Shown in pieces: positions 42,771 through 51,720 of a stretch of 64,000 bases of DNA. How positions within the stretch are numbered: position 1 is the first letter of the stretch; each line of letters begins with the position of its first letter. The DNA is from Sulfobacillus harzensis (GTDB lineage: Bacteria > Bacillota > Sulfobacillia > Sulfobacillales > Sulfobacillaceae): the NCBI RefSeq assembly GCF_012933365.1, contig NZ_JABBVZ010000010.1:1-64000 (forward strand), given 5' to 3'. Below the pieces are notes generated by a model. That model saw only the letters and a list, made by a program, of their open reading frames with translations. It was not told the origin of the DNA and made no database searches. The translations under genes were made by a program, and so were the position numbers.

Positions 42771-43824
42771 CGGCACCCGTTTTGACGGGACCTATGTAGG
42801 CTCGGAGGATTGGGCTGGTCGCGGCGAGGTGGTGTTTAACACGGCCATGACCGGCTATCAGGAGATTCTGACCGATCCGTCGTATTTTGGGCAAATTGTG
42901 GTGTTGACCTACCCTCTAATTGGGAATTACGGCACCTTCGCTGAGGCGGCTGAATCCTTGTATCCCTGGGTGGAAGGGTTGGTCGTGCATCGGCTGGAAT
43001 CTCAACCATCCCATCACCCTGAGGCGCACCCCTTGGCCGAGTATCTGTCCGCCTATCAGAAACCGCTCTTAACCGATGTAGACACCCGCGCCTTGACCCG
43101 CTATCTTCGTGAGCACGGTACGGAGCGGGCGGTCATGGTGCCGGCCAGCATTGGCCCAGATGAGGCACTGGCGCGCTTGGCCGATTACGATTTAAGAGAT
43201 GCGGTCTTCAAAGTGACCACGCCCGCCCCTTATGAGATTGGAGGACCGGGTCCTCGGATTACGGTCATGGACTATGGGGTCAAGAATTCCATTCTGACCG
43301 AACTGACCAAACGCGGCGCGGCCATCACGGTACTGCCGGCAGGAGCTTCGCCGGAGGATTTGGCGAAAACGCGGCCGGACGGCGTGGTGCTCTCCAACGG
43401 ACCGGGCGATCCGGCGACCATCCCCGAGGTGCTGCCCACCGTCCGCTACGCTCTGGAACACTATCCCACCTTTGGCATTTGTCTGGGCCATCAATTAATT
43501 GGTCTAGCGGAGGGGGCCCGCACCTACCCGTTAAAGTTTGGGCATCACGGGGCCAACCATCCCCTCTTTGACCATCGGGCCGGCCGGGTGCTGATTACCA
43601 GCCAAAATCATGGCTATGCGGTGGATGCCGCGACGCTCAAGGATCGCTACGAGGTGCGTCTGACTCATCTGCATGACCAGACGGTGGAGGGGATTCGTCA
43701 CCGGGAACGGCCCATTTTGTCCGTGCAGCACCATCCCGAGGCCGGACCCGGTCCCTCCGACTCACTCTATTTGTTCGATGAATTTCTTAAGACGGTAACT
43801 GGCGAGGAGGGTGGCCATGCCTAA
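42745..43824 (+). CDS. carA: Carbamoyl-phosphate synthase small chain (glutaminase)
   Basis: Releases ammonia from glutamine for carbamoyl phosphate synthesis, 359 residues. N-terminal domain FNTAMTGYQEILTDPSY; C-terminal class I amidotransferase with VLSNGPGDP, nucleophile Cys in FGICLGHQLIGLA, and HHPEAGPGP as the catalytic His-Glu. ATG follows GGGGAGG inside pyrC. It works as a heterodimer with CarB, encoded next with an 8-base overlap. Confidence 0.96.
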   Translation: MQGYLIFADGTRFDGTYVGSEDWAGRGEVVFNTAMTGYQEILTDPSYFGQIVVLTYPLIGNYGTFAEAAESLYPWVEGLVVHRLESQPSHHPEAHPLAEYLSAYQKPLLTDVDTRALTRYLREHGTERAVMVPASIGPDEALARLADYDLRDAVFKVTTPAPYEIGGPGPRITVMDYGVKNSILTELTKRGAAITVLPAGASPEDLAKTRPDGVVLSNGPGDPATIPEVLPTVRYALEHYPTFGICLGHQLIGLAEGARTYPLKFGHHGANHPLFDHRAGRVLITSQNHGYAVDAATLKDRYEVRLTHLHDQTVEGIRHRERPILSVQHHPEAGPGPSDSLYLFDEFLKTVTGEEGGHA

Positions 43825-46800
43825 GCGGCCGGAATTAAAGCGGGTGCTGGTGATTGGGTCGGGTCCGATTGTCATTGGCCAAGCGGCCGAGTTTGACTAC
43901 GCGGGAACCCAGGCCTGCCGGGCCCTCAAAGAAGAGGGGGTTGAGGTCATCCTGGTGAACTCCAACCCGGCGACTATCATGACAGATTTATCGGTGGCCG
44001 ATGTGGTCTATATCGAGCCCTTGACGGTTTCCTTCCTCGCTTATGTGCTGGGCAAGGAGCGTCCGGATGGGGTGCTGGCTACGCTGGGTGGACAGATGGG
44101 GCTGAACCTAGTGTCATCGCTGGCACGTGCCGGGGTCTTGACCGATTTGGGCATTGAGCTGTTGGGAACCCAATTAGGGGCGATTGAGATGGCGGAAGAT
44201 CGCGAAGCCTTCCGCAGTCTCATGATGCGGCTTGGCCATCCCATTTCCCAATCGCAGACAGTTACCACCGTGGAAGACGGACTCAAGTTTGCCGCCCAAA
44301 TTGGGTACCCGGTGGTGTTGCGTCCTGCCTATACCTTGGGAGGGAGCGGTGGAGGATTTGCCCACAGCGAAGAGGAGTTGCTGGAGCGGCTGCCCCACGC
44401 CTTAGCGGCTAGCCCGATAGGCCAGGTGTTGGTTGAGGAATCCATTGCCGGATGGAAAGAAGTGGAGTATGAGGTCGTCCGGGACAGCGCCGGCAACGCT
44501 GTGGTCATCTGCAACATGGAGAATTTTGATCCGGTCGGTGTGCATACCGGCGACTCCATTGTGGTGGCGCCATCCCAAACCTTGACGGATCGGGAATATC
44601 ACATGCTGCGCCACGCCTCGTTGGATATTGTTCAGAATCTGGGCATCGAGGGCGGGTGCAACGTCCAGTTTGCGTTGTCCAAGACCGGCGAGTACCGGGT
44701 GATTGAGGTCAACCCCCGCGTATCCCGTTCCTCGGCTCTGGCGTCCAAAGCGACCGGCTATCCCATTGCCCGCATTGTGGCCAAAATTGGCCTGGGACTC
44801 ACCCTGCCGGAGATAAAGAATCCGGTCACCGGGAAAACGTCCGCAGCGTTTGAGCCGGCACTGGACTACGTGGTGGTGAAAATTCCGCGCTGGCCGTTTG
44901 ACAAGTTCCCAGAGGCCGATCGACAACTGGGCACGCAAATGAAGGCGACCGGCGAGGTCATGGCCATTGACCGCACGTATGAAGCGGCGTTGCAAAAAGC
45001 GGTGCGCTCGCTGGAGGTGGGGCGCATTGATGTCGCCGGAGGTCCGGAGACGGCGGCCGATGACGAGACCCTTTCCCGCTTGGCCTTGACTCCGACGGAT
45101 CAGCGGCTCTTCTATCTCGCGGAAGCGTTGTGGCGGGGCCGGAGTGTACAAGAGCTAGCGGCAGGAACCGGCATCGATCCCTGGTTCCTTCAAGGGCTGT
45201 CCCACATCATCGAAGCGGAAAAAGGGCTGGCTGGCGCGCCGGACCAGTGGCGGGCGAAGCTTCCCGATCTAAAGGCGCTAGGGGTGGCGGATCGCCGCAT
45301 TGCCGAGCTTGCGGGGACCAGCGAAGACGCCGTACGCGAAGAGCGCAAGACGCGAAATATTCGCCCCGGCTACCGCATGGTGGATACCAGTGCGGCGGAA
45401 TTTCCAGCCGAAACGCCCTACTTTTATTCCGCCTACGATCGGGACAACGAAGCCACGCCTTTGCCGGGACGGAAAATGGTGGTGCTCGGCTCCGGACCCA
45501 TTCGCATCGGGCAGGGAATCGAGTTTGACGCCGCGTCCGTGTACGCCTTGGAGTCCTTGCGAGCTCGCGGATACCGGGCCATTATGATTAACTCCAATCC
45601 GGAAACGGTCTCGACCGACTTCAATGCCTCTGACCGGCTCTACTTTGAGCCGCTCACATTAGAGGATGTGTTGAACATTGTGGATTTGGAGCAGCCCGAC
45701 GGAGTTTTGGTGCAATTTGGGGGACAGACCGCCATCAACTTAGCCCAAGGCTTGGCGTCCCACGGAGTGCCGATTGTCGGTACCAGCCTTGAAGGCTTGA
45801 TGCGGGCGGAAGATCGCCACCTGTTCGATCAACTGCTGGAAGAGCAGCACTTGCGCCGTCCGCCCGGTCTCACGGCCACCAACACCAGCGAAGCGTTGGA
45901 GGCGGCTGAAAAACTGGGTTTCCCCGTGTTGGTGCGGCCCTCCTTCGTGTTGGGCGGCCGGGCGATGCGCATCATTGACGACCACGAGGCCCTGCGCCAA
46001 TATCTCTTGGTCAATCGCGAGATCGGTCGGGACCGCCCCTTGCTTCTGGACCGGTATATGAACGGCATCGAGTTGGAGGTTGATGCTGTCAGCGATGGCA
46101 AGCGCGTGGTGATTCCCGCCGTCATGGAGCATGTCGAGCGCGCCGGGGTGCATTCGGGCGATTCGGTGGCGGTGCTCCCGCCAGTGCGGGCCAGTCAGGC
46201 GGTGGTGGAAGAGGTAGTGCGCATCACCGAAATACTCTGCCGCAGCTTACAGGTCAAGGGGCTGCTTAACATCCAATTTGTGGTTGTGGATGGCACCGTC
46301 TACGTGATTGAGGCCAATCCGCGCTCGAGCCGCACCGTCCCCTTTCTCATCAAAGCCACCCATCTTCCCTTAGTCGATTTGGCCATTGAGGCAGCGGTCA
46401 CCGGCAAACTGCCCGGTACCATAGGCGACGGGCTTCAGCAAGCACCGGAGTATTATGCGGTCAAAATGCCGGTCTTCTCCTTCTCCAAATTAGGGCAGGT
46501 CGATGCCGCGCTCGGCCCGGAAATGAAGTCCACCGGCGAGGTCATGGGAATTGACCAGGATTTGCCCCGCGCGCTGTATCGAGCGTTGGTTGCGGGGGGC
46601 TTCCGCTTGTCTCGGGGAGGCCGCATTCTCGCGACCATTGCCGATGCCGATAAAGAAGAGGCGTTGCCGCTGTTGCAGGAACTGGCGGACATGGGATATC
46701 GCCTGTATGCGACCAGTGGTACATGGGCGATGCTGTCCAGCCATGGGGTGGCCGCAACCCCCGTGTATCGCCTCGGCGAGCGCCGGCCCCACCTGGTCGA

Positions 46801-47038
46801 CCTTATCCGCGAAGGCCAATTCGAGCTGGTGATTAATACCATCACGCATGGTGGACAGCGAGAACGCGAAGGGTTTCTGATTCGCCGTACGGCGGTGGAA
46901 CGTGGTGTGCTGTGCATGACCTCTCTGGATACCGTTTCCGCAGCCATTGATGCATTGAAGGGTCGCAGCCAACGGCCTTTCGAAGTGCACTCGTTAAATG
47001 AGTGGAAAAAAGGAGAAACCCATGGCGCACGCGTTTAA
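43817..47038 (+). CDS. carB: Carbamoyl-phosphate synthase large chain
   Basis: Two-site ATP-dependent synthase, 1073 residues, with the internal duplication typical of CarB. The first half starts VLVIGSGPIVIGQAAEFDYAG and the second VVLGSGPIRIGQGIEFD near residue 550. Each ATP-grasp unit has its glycine-rich loop (TLGGSGGGFA and LGGRAMRI). The C-terminal MGS-like allosteric domain begins near ILATIADADKEEAL. ATG at 43817 follows GGCGAGGAGG. It overlaps pyrK by 17 bases. Confidence 0.97.
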   Translation: MPKRPELKRVLVIGSGPIVIGQAAEFDYAGTQACRALKEEGVEVILVNSNPATIMTDLSVADVVYIEPLTVSFLAYVLGKERPDGVLATLGGQMGLNLVSSLARAGVLTDLGIELLGTQLGAIEMAEDREAFRSLMMRLGHPISQSQTVTTVEDGLKFAAQIGYPVVLRPAYTLGGSGGGFAHSEEELLERLPHALAASPIGQVLVEESIAGWKEVEYEVVRDSAGNAVVICNMENFDPVGVHTGDSIVVAPSQTLTDREYHMLRHASLDIVQNLGIEGGCNVQFALSKTGEYRVIEVNPRVSRSSALASKATGYPIARIVAKIGLGLTLPEIKNPVTGKTSAAFEPALDYVVVKIPRWPFDKFPEADRQLGTQMKATGEVMAIDRTYEAALQKAVRSLEVGRIDVAGGPETAADDETLSRLALTPTDQRLFYLAEALWRGRSVQELAAGTGIDPWFLQGLSHIIEAEKGLAGAPDQWRAKLPDLKALGVADRRIAELAGTSEDAVREERKTRNIRPGYRMVDTSAAEFPAETPYFYSAYDRDNEATPLPGRKMVVLGSGPIRIGQGIEFDAASVYALESLRARGYRAIMINSNPETVSTDFNASDRLYFEPLTLEDVLNIVDLEQPDGVLVQFGGQTAINLAQGLASHGVPIVGTSLEGLMRAEDRHLFDQLLEEQHLRRPPGLTATNTSEALEAAEKLGFPVLVRPSFVLGGRAMRIIDDHEALRQYLLVNREIGRDRPLLLDRYMNGIELEVDAVSDGKRVVIPAVMEHVERAGVHSGDSVAVLPPVRASQAVVEEVVRITEILCRSLQVKGLLNIQFVVVDGTVYVIEANPRSSRTVPFLIKATHLPLVDLAIEAAVTGKLPGTIGDGLQQAPEYYAVKMPVFSFSKLGQVDAALGPEMKSTGEVMGIDQDLPRALYRALVAGGFRLSRGGRILATIADADKEEALPLLQELADMGYRLYATSGTWAMLSSHGVAATPVYRLGERRPHLVDLIREGQFELVINTITHGGQREREGFLIRRTAVERGVLCMTSLDTVSAAIDALKGRSQRPFEVHSLNEWKKGETHGARV

Positions 47039-47801
47039 GGCTCGTATTGTCGAGCGTCGGGAAACGGCGCCCGATCATGTGGAATTCATTCTTCAGAGTC
47101 CAGCATTGGCAGAGGCGCTGCCGGGACAGTTTTGTCACGTGCTTACGCCGGGCATGTTGCGTCGTCCCATCTCTTTTTCCCGCATTGACCGCGAGTCGGG
47201 AACAGTGGGCTTGCTGTTGCAGGTGGTGGGATCCGGCACCGCCTGGCTATATTCGCGTCAAGCAGGAGACTATCTCGATGTCTTGGGGCCGCTCGGGCGG
47301 GGTTTTGATCCACCCCGGCCCGATCGCCCCTGGATTCTTATTGGTGGGGGAGTAGGCATCCCGCCTATCTTCGCCGCCCTAAAAGCCTGGCAAGGGGCGG
47401 TCCGGGCGCCCATTCGCGTGGCGCTGGGAGCGCGAACCGCGGATTATCTGATTATGCGGCAAGACTTTCACGCGCACGGTCTTGACCCATGGCTTGCGAC
47501 CGATGATGGGTCCCTGGGGCGGCAGGGATACGTGGTGTCCCCCCTGCCGGAATGGCTTCAAGAGTTTCCCCAAGCCGAGGTCATGGCCTGCGGACCGACG
47601 CCCATGTTGGCGGCTGTAAGCCGGATTGCCGCCGGTCGTCCGGCCCGGGTGCAACTTGCTCTCGAGCAGCGCATGGGATGCGGCATTGGGGCGTGTCTCG
47701 CGTGTGTTGTGGAGGCTCAACCGGTGGGGCCGGATGGCCCCCGCTATCGGCGGGTCTGCACCGATGGTCCGGTGTTCTTGCGGGAGGAGTTGGTTTTTTG
47801 A
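47022..47801 (+). CDS. pyrK: Dihydroorotate dehydrogenase B electron-transfer subunit PyrK
   Basis: FAD and [2Fe-2S] subunit that passes electrons from PyrD to NAD, 259 residues. FAD-binding RRPISFSRID, NAD-binding LIGGGVGIPPIFAALKA, and the cluster motif MGCGIGACLACVVE with a fourth Cys in YRRVCTDGPVF. The ATG at 47022 follows AAAGGAG. It overlaps pyrD by one base (TGATG), which fits equal production of the two subunits. Confidence 0.95.
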   Translation: MAHAFKARIVERRETAPDHVEFILQSPALAEALPGQFCHVLTPGMLRRPISFSRIDRESGTVGLLLQVVGSGTAWLYSRQAGDYLDVLGPLGRGFDPPRPDRPWILIGGGVGIPPIFAALKAWQGAVRAPIRVALGARTADYLIMRQDFHAHGLDPWLATDDGSLGRQGYVVSPLPEWLQEFPQAEVMACGPTPMLAAVSRIAAGRPARVQLALEQRMGCGIGACLACVVEAQPVGPDGPRYRRVCTDGPVFLREELVF

Positions 47802-48730
47802 TGGATTTAGCCGTTCAACTGCCACGTGGACTCCGATTGAGGAACCCCATTTTGGCGGCGTCGGGTACTTTTGGTTTTGGTCCGGAATATGCGGCCTATG
47901 TGGACTTGAATCGGCTTGGCGGCGTCAGCGTTAAAGGCATTTCGCCCGATCCCTGGCGGGGCAACCCGCCGCCTCGGGTATGGGAAACGGCGGAGGGACT
48001 GTTAAATTCCATCGGTTTACAGAATCCCGGCATGGAGGCCTTTCTTCAAGACGACATTCCCTTCTTAAAGACAGTGGATACCGCCGTGGTGGCCAATATT
48101 ATCGGCCACACCACCGAGGAATATCAGCGCGTAGCGGCTCGCTTGGCGGAGGAGCCGCGCATCAATGCGTTCGAGATTAATATCTCCTGTCCCAACATCA
48201 AGGAAGGCGGCATCCAGTTTGGTCATGATCCAGAGCAGGCCTTTGCGGTCACCCGGGCCGTCCGCCAGGTGACTGACAAGCCGTTGATGGTCAAGGTGTC
48301 GCCGAATACGGCCGAGCCTTGGGTAATTGCCGAGGCCGCGGTGGCGGCGGGCGCGGACATGATTTCCGCGATTAACACTCTCGTGGGGATGGCCATCGAT
48401 CTCAAAAACCGCCGTCCGGCGTTGGGGGGACGCACGGGGGGGCTTTCCGGACCCGCCATTAAGCCGGTTGCGGTCCGTATTGTCTATGAGTTGGCGTCCC
48501 GTTTGAGCGTCCCGATTATTGGCATGGGCGGCATCCAGTCGGTGGAGGACGTACTGGAGTTCTTGATGGCTGGAGCGTCGGCGGTGATGGTCGGCACGAT
48601 TACCTTTCAACACCCGGAGCGCATGGTCGAGATTATTGAACAGTTGCCGAAGGTGCTGGCGGACTATGGCTTTGCCAGCGTGAGCGACGCCGTGGGAGCG
48701 GCGCTCCCGCCAAAGGAGGCGCAGGTATGA
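47801..48730 (+). CDS. pyrD: Dihydroorotate dehydrogenase B catalytic subunit (class 1B)
   Basis: FMN enzyme oxidising dihydroorotate to orotate, 309 residues. N-terminus LPRGLRLRNPILAASGTFGFG, the catalytic base Cys in NISCPNIKEGG, the FMN contacts VKVSPNT, GGLSGPAIKPVAV and IGMGGI. The Cys base and the adjacent pyrK show the NAD-dependent 1B type. The ATG at 47801 overlaps the pyrK stop. Confidence 0.96.
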   Translation: MDLAVQLPRGLRLRNPILAASGTFGFGPEYAAYVDLNRLGGVSVKGISPDPWRGNPPPRVWETAEGLLNSIGLQNPGMEAFLQDDIPFLKTVDTAVVANIIGHTTEEYQRVAARLAEEPRINAFEINISCPNIKEGGIQFGHDPEQAFAVTRAVRQVTDKPLMVKVSPNTAEPWVIAEAAVAAGADMISAINTLVGMAIDLKNRRPALGGRTGGLSGPAIKPVAVRIVYELASRLSVPIIGMGGIQSVEDVLEFLMAGASAVMVGTITFQHPERMVEIIEQLPKVLADYGFASVSDAVGAALPPKEAQV

Positions 48731-49401
48731 CCAAGAGACTCTGGGTCGCGTTGGACGTCCCCCAGCGCGACCAGGCGGAAGCGATTTTAGAGCGCCTCGG
48801 ATCCCATCGCCACATCAAGGTGGGGATGGAACTCTACTATCGCCTCGGTCCGGATTTTGTTCGCCAGCTAGTCGATCGAGGATATCATATCTTTTTGGAC
48901 TTAAAGTGCCATGACATTCCCCGGACGGTGGGAAGGGCGGTGGCCGCAGTGCAGAGCCTGGGCGCCGAAGTTTTAACCGTCCACGCCCAAGGGGGCTTGG
49001 AAATGCTTGAAGCGGCCCGCCAGGAAGCGGGCACGATGTCGGTGGTGGCGGTCACCATGTTGACCAGTCTGGATCAAGCATTGCTGCAGGATCTGGGCAT
49101 TTCGGTCCCTTTGCCCGAGCTGGTGGAGCGGGCAGCCGATCTTGCTCGCCGCGCAGGATTGGCTGGGGTGGTGGCAGCGAGTCCGGAAATAGGACGCATA
49201 CACCATCGGTGGCCGGGAGCGCGCATCATCGTGCCCGGAATTCGTTTTCCAGGTCAGGATACGGGCGATCAGCGGCGCGTGGCCGGGCCGGCTGAGGCGG
49301 TGGCGGCGGGGGCGACGGATTTGGTCGTGGGCCGCCCCATTGTTGCCGCATCCGATCCCGCCGAGGCTTTGTCGCGATTCGTTGCGGCCATGTCACAATG
49401 A
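48727..49401 (+). CDS. pyrF: Orotidine 5'-phosphate decarboxylase
   Basis: Converts OMP to UMP, 224 residues. Catalytic tetrad region VFLDLKCHDIPRTV-like (HIFLDLKCHDIPRT), with Asp, Lys and Asp in place, preceded by LWVALDVPQRDQAEAIL and followed by VTMLTS, VPGIRFPGQDTGDQ and DLVVGRPI. ATGA overlap with pyrD. A normal short-form bacterial enzyme. Confidence 0.95.
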   Translation: MTKRLWVALDVPQRDQAEAILERLGSHRHIKVGMELYYRLGPDFVRQLVDRGYHIFLDLKCHDIPRTVGRAVAAVQSLGAEVLTVHAQGGLEMLEAARQEAGTMSVVAVTMLTSLDQALLQDLGISVPLPELVERAADLARRAGLAGVVAASPEIGRIHHRWPGARIIVPGIRFPGQDTGDQRRVAGPAEAVAAGATDLVVGRPIVAASDPAEALSRFVAAMSQ

Positions 49402-49417
49402 AATGAGAGGGGAACCC

Positions 49418-50002
49418 ATGACCAGTACTTGGAACACGGAGCGCGGCTGGGAAAGTCTAAAACGCTCGGGCGCTCATTTGGAAGGCCATTTCTTGTTGAC
49501 CACCGGTCGTCATTCGAACCAGTTCTTTCTTCTCGCCCGATTGACGGAGCATCCCGATTTGCTGGAACCCTGGGCCGAGGCCCTGGCAGAGCGGCTCAAA
49601 CCGTATCAACCGCATGCGGTGGTGGGACCAGCAGTCGGAGGTATCATTCCCGCTTATGCGGTGGCTCATCATTTGCCGGGCACACGGGTGTTGTTTGCCG
49701 AAAAGAGCGAGGATGGCGGTATGAAGTTCAAGCGCGGGTTTCGACTCATGCCCGGCGAGCGCGTCGCGGTGGTGGAAGATGCGGTCACCACCGGGAGTTC
49801 CGTCGCCAAGGTGATCGATGCGGTGCGAGACGCCGGGGGCGTGCCGGTGGCAGTGGGGGCGCTGGTGGATCGCAGTCAATCCCCACTCCTGTTTCATGAG
49901 CCATTTGAGGCGCTACTGCGGGTCGCCAATATCCCCAACTGGGACCCGGCCGCGTGTCCCTTGTGTGCTCAAGGAGTCGCGTTGTCCCGCCCTAAATCTT
50001 GA
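49418..50002 (+). CDS. pyrE: Orotate phosphoribosyltransferase
   Basis: Adds PRPP to orotate to give OMP, 194 residues. HFLLTTGRHSNQFFLLARL, VGPAVGGIIPAYAVA, the loop AEKSEDGGMKFKRGF and the PRPP motif VAVVEDAVTTGSSV are clear. A C-terminal pair of Cys (DPAACPLCAQG) resembles the tail of the Thermus-like PyrE branch. ATG at 49418 follows GAGAGGGG. Last gene of the operon. Confidence 0.95.
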   Translation: MTSTWNTERGWESLKRSGAHLEGHFLLTTGRHSNQFFLLARLTEHPDLLEPWAEALAERLKPYQPHAVVGPAVGGIIPAYAVAHHLPGTRVLFAEKSEDGGMKFKRGFRLMPGERVAVVEDAVTTGSSVAKVIDAVRDAGGVPVAVGALVDRSQSPLLFHEPFEALLRVANIPNWDPAACPLCAQGVALSRPKS

Positions 50003-50062
50003 TGATTCGTGAGGCCGTCCAGTCTAACTAGGCGTCTCAGGGCGAAGAAGGAGCTCACAGCT

Positions 50063-50091
50063 AGAAAGCGCTGCTGAGGGCAGCGCTTTCT
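50063..50091. terminator. Perfect 12-bp hairpin between convergent pyrE and doxX-like genes
   Basis: AGAAAGCGCTGC, loop TGAGG, GCAGCGCTTTCT. There is no clean T run on either side apart from the TTTCT in the stem, so termination is likely but not certain; it could serve both directions. Confidence 0.6.
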
Positions 50092-50104
50092 GAGGCTCTC
50101 GCGT

Positions 50105-50683
50105 TCAAGCTGTACGCCGAGGTGAACTAGGAGCTGGGATTTCTGGATGGGAATTTGCGGCCTTTGGAATGTTCGGTGCCGGATGAAACAGCAGCCGTCG
50201 GCCAGCCCAGTCGTGAAATGCCCAATGATCCAGACCCCAATAGGCGACAGCCGGCCCGATGGCCAGCATGATGACTTCGAGCGTGAACATAGCCGGATTC
50301 ACCGTCGCCGATCCTGACAACATATAGGCTAAGTTCATCACCAGCGCACCGATTAAAGCGGTTCCGGTGAAAACGCCGAGGATGAGGCCAATGCCGCACG
50401 CCAACTCCCCGAACGTCACGACAATACTCCAGAACCCCGCGGTAGGCAGGAACAGCACGTGCACCAGCCATGCCCATTCGGCGGTAACCTGGGCGTGCGC
50501 CCCGGATGATTGCGCGAGTGCTCCCTGAAGATATCCGGTCACTGCGGTGCCAGCCTTGGCCCCGACGTACACCGGAAACGCGCCGAGCTTCTCCAAGGCT
50601 GCGTTCAGCCATATATAGCCAAGTCCAATTCGTAAGATCGCCCATACCGGCTTGACGTATGGATGCCTGAGTGCGTTGACCAT
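50105..50683 (-). CDS. DoxX/DoxD-family membrane protein
   Basis: A 192-residue protein with four hydrophobic helices. ILRIGLGYIWLNAALEKL near the N-terminus and FGELACGIGLILGVFTG in the middle are typical of DoxX/DoxD. DoxD is the small-subunit relative of thiosulfate:quinone oxidoreductase in Acidianus; many DoxX proteins have no known function, so a sulfur role is only possible. ATG at 50683 has CAGGGGGG upstream. The C-terminal 30 residues are Pro/Ser/Arg-rich. Confidence 0.75.
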   Translation of the reverse strand: MVNALRHPYVKPVWAILRIGLGYIWLNAALEKLGAFPVYVGAKAGTAVTGYLQGALAQSSGAHAQVTAEWAWLVHVLFLPTAGFWSIVVTFGELACGIGLILGVFTGTALIGALVMNLAYMLSGSATVNPAMFTLEVIMLAIGPAVAYWGLDHWAFHDWAGRRLLFHPAPNIPKAANSHPEIPAPSSPRRTA

Positions 50684-50920
50684 GACTGCCACCCCCCTGC
50701 ATGATCGGTTCGGCCCGCTGAGCGTGTCTCACGTAACCGTCCTGCACGTGGCGAACCGAATCTCTACCCTTAGTATCGCCTTGGTCAGGGGATGGAACCA
50801 GGATCGAATGGCCCCACCTGTGGGGGCTTCCGCTCCGCTTCAGTGTGCCCGATGGATCTGGCGCACCCTGCGCTTTTCATGCCACAGACAGGGCTTACAA
50901 GGAGTCCTGTCTGCGTATTA

Positions 50921-51436
50921 TCAATCTTGTTCGGGTATCGGGAATTCCCAGTAGATGATGGTGCCGTGTTCTTCAATCCGTTGCATGCCCAGTTTCTCAA
51001 GAACCCGGATGGATGCCCAGTTGTCCGATAGACACTCCGCTGTAAGGTGGTGCACGGATGACTGTTGCTGCGCCCAGTTGACCAGTGCTCGGGCCATCTC
51101 GGTGGCATATCCCTGCCCCCGGTAAGACGGCACGATGTCGTATCCCATTTCGACTAGGCCATTTTCGTTGGGCGGGGACTTGAAGCCCATCGAGCCGATG
51201 ACAACATTGTCCTCAACGTGGATAATCATTCCACTCCATTCGCCATCGGCGGGATTGTGTTGCAGCCGGACTCGCGTGGTCGGCAACACAAAGCGACGGA
51301 CGGGGTCATTCGGAAAACCCTTGGCAATTGTCGCCCCCAACAAGGCTTCCAGCCGTGACGGATTGTCCAGGGCCGCGTCAACCAATTCTTGTGTCCAGGA
51401 AACCATCGACAGCCGTTCGGTACGTAATTGTGGCAA
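50921..51436 (-). CDS. GNAT-family N-acetyltransferase (RimJ/RimL type)
   Basis: About 171 residues. LRTERLSMVSW opens the domain, VVIGSMGFKSPP forms the central strands, EMGYDIVPSYRGQGYATEMARAL is the acetyl-CoA-binding motif A, and SDNWASIRVLEKLGMQRI is motif B. The substrate is unknown; this type often acetylates protein N-termini or small amines. TTG at 51436 has GAGGGGA at good spacing; ATG 51454 or GTG 51463 would lengthen it slightly. Confidence 0.85.
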   Translation of the reverse strand: MPQLRTERLSMVSWTQELVDAALDNPSRLEALLGATIAKGFPNDPVRRFVLPTTRVRLQHNPADGEWSGMIIHVEDNVVIGSMGFKSPPNENGLVEMGYDIVPSYRGQGYATEMARALVNWAQQQSSVHHLTAECLSDNWASIRVLEKLGMQRIEEHGTIIYWEFPIPEQD

Positions 51437-51599
51437 TTGCGTTCGTCCCCTCATTGGTATCACTAGGGACGCTTTCGTCTCCCTCAGTGATTACGATTTT
51501 GTTTGGCGCATGGTTAGGTGGCGAACGTGGGCCGTCACAGGCATTCTCCTTTAAGGTGGATTGTGGCTACCATATCGAGGAAAGAGAAACCTGTCAACG

Positions 51600-51648
51600 A
51601 AAAAACGGGGGGCCAAGATGGGGCCGATCGCTCCCCGATCAGCCGTTT
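51600..51648 (-). terminator. Probable terminator of the crotonase gene
   Basis: On the minus strand AACGG near 51648 can pair with CCGTT, enclosing a GATCG/CGATC hairpin and GGGG/CCCC pairs, and six T follow. The fold is irregular, so confidence is limited. Confidence 0.4.
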
Positions 51649-51720
51649 CCATTGCGCGCCCAAAATAGCTTGATCCATCCGACACATTCCGCCTGGCCGT
51701 CCATAACGTCGGCATAGCAA

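Noticed and set aside
50809-50829. GCCCCAC/GTGGGGGC hairpin after the GNAT gene
   Set aside because: No T run on either strand and a very short loop; too little to call it a terminator.
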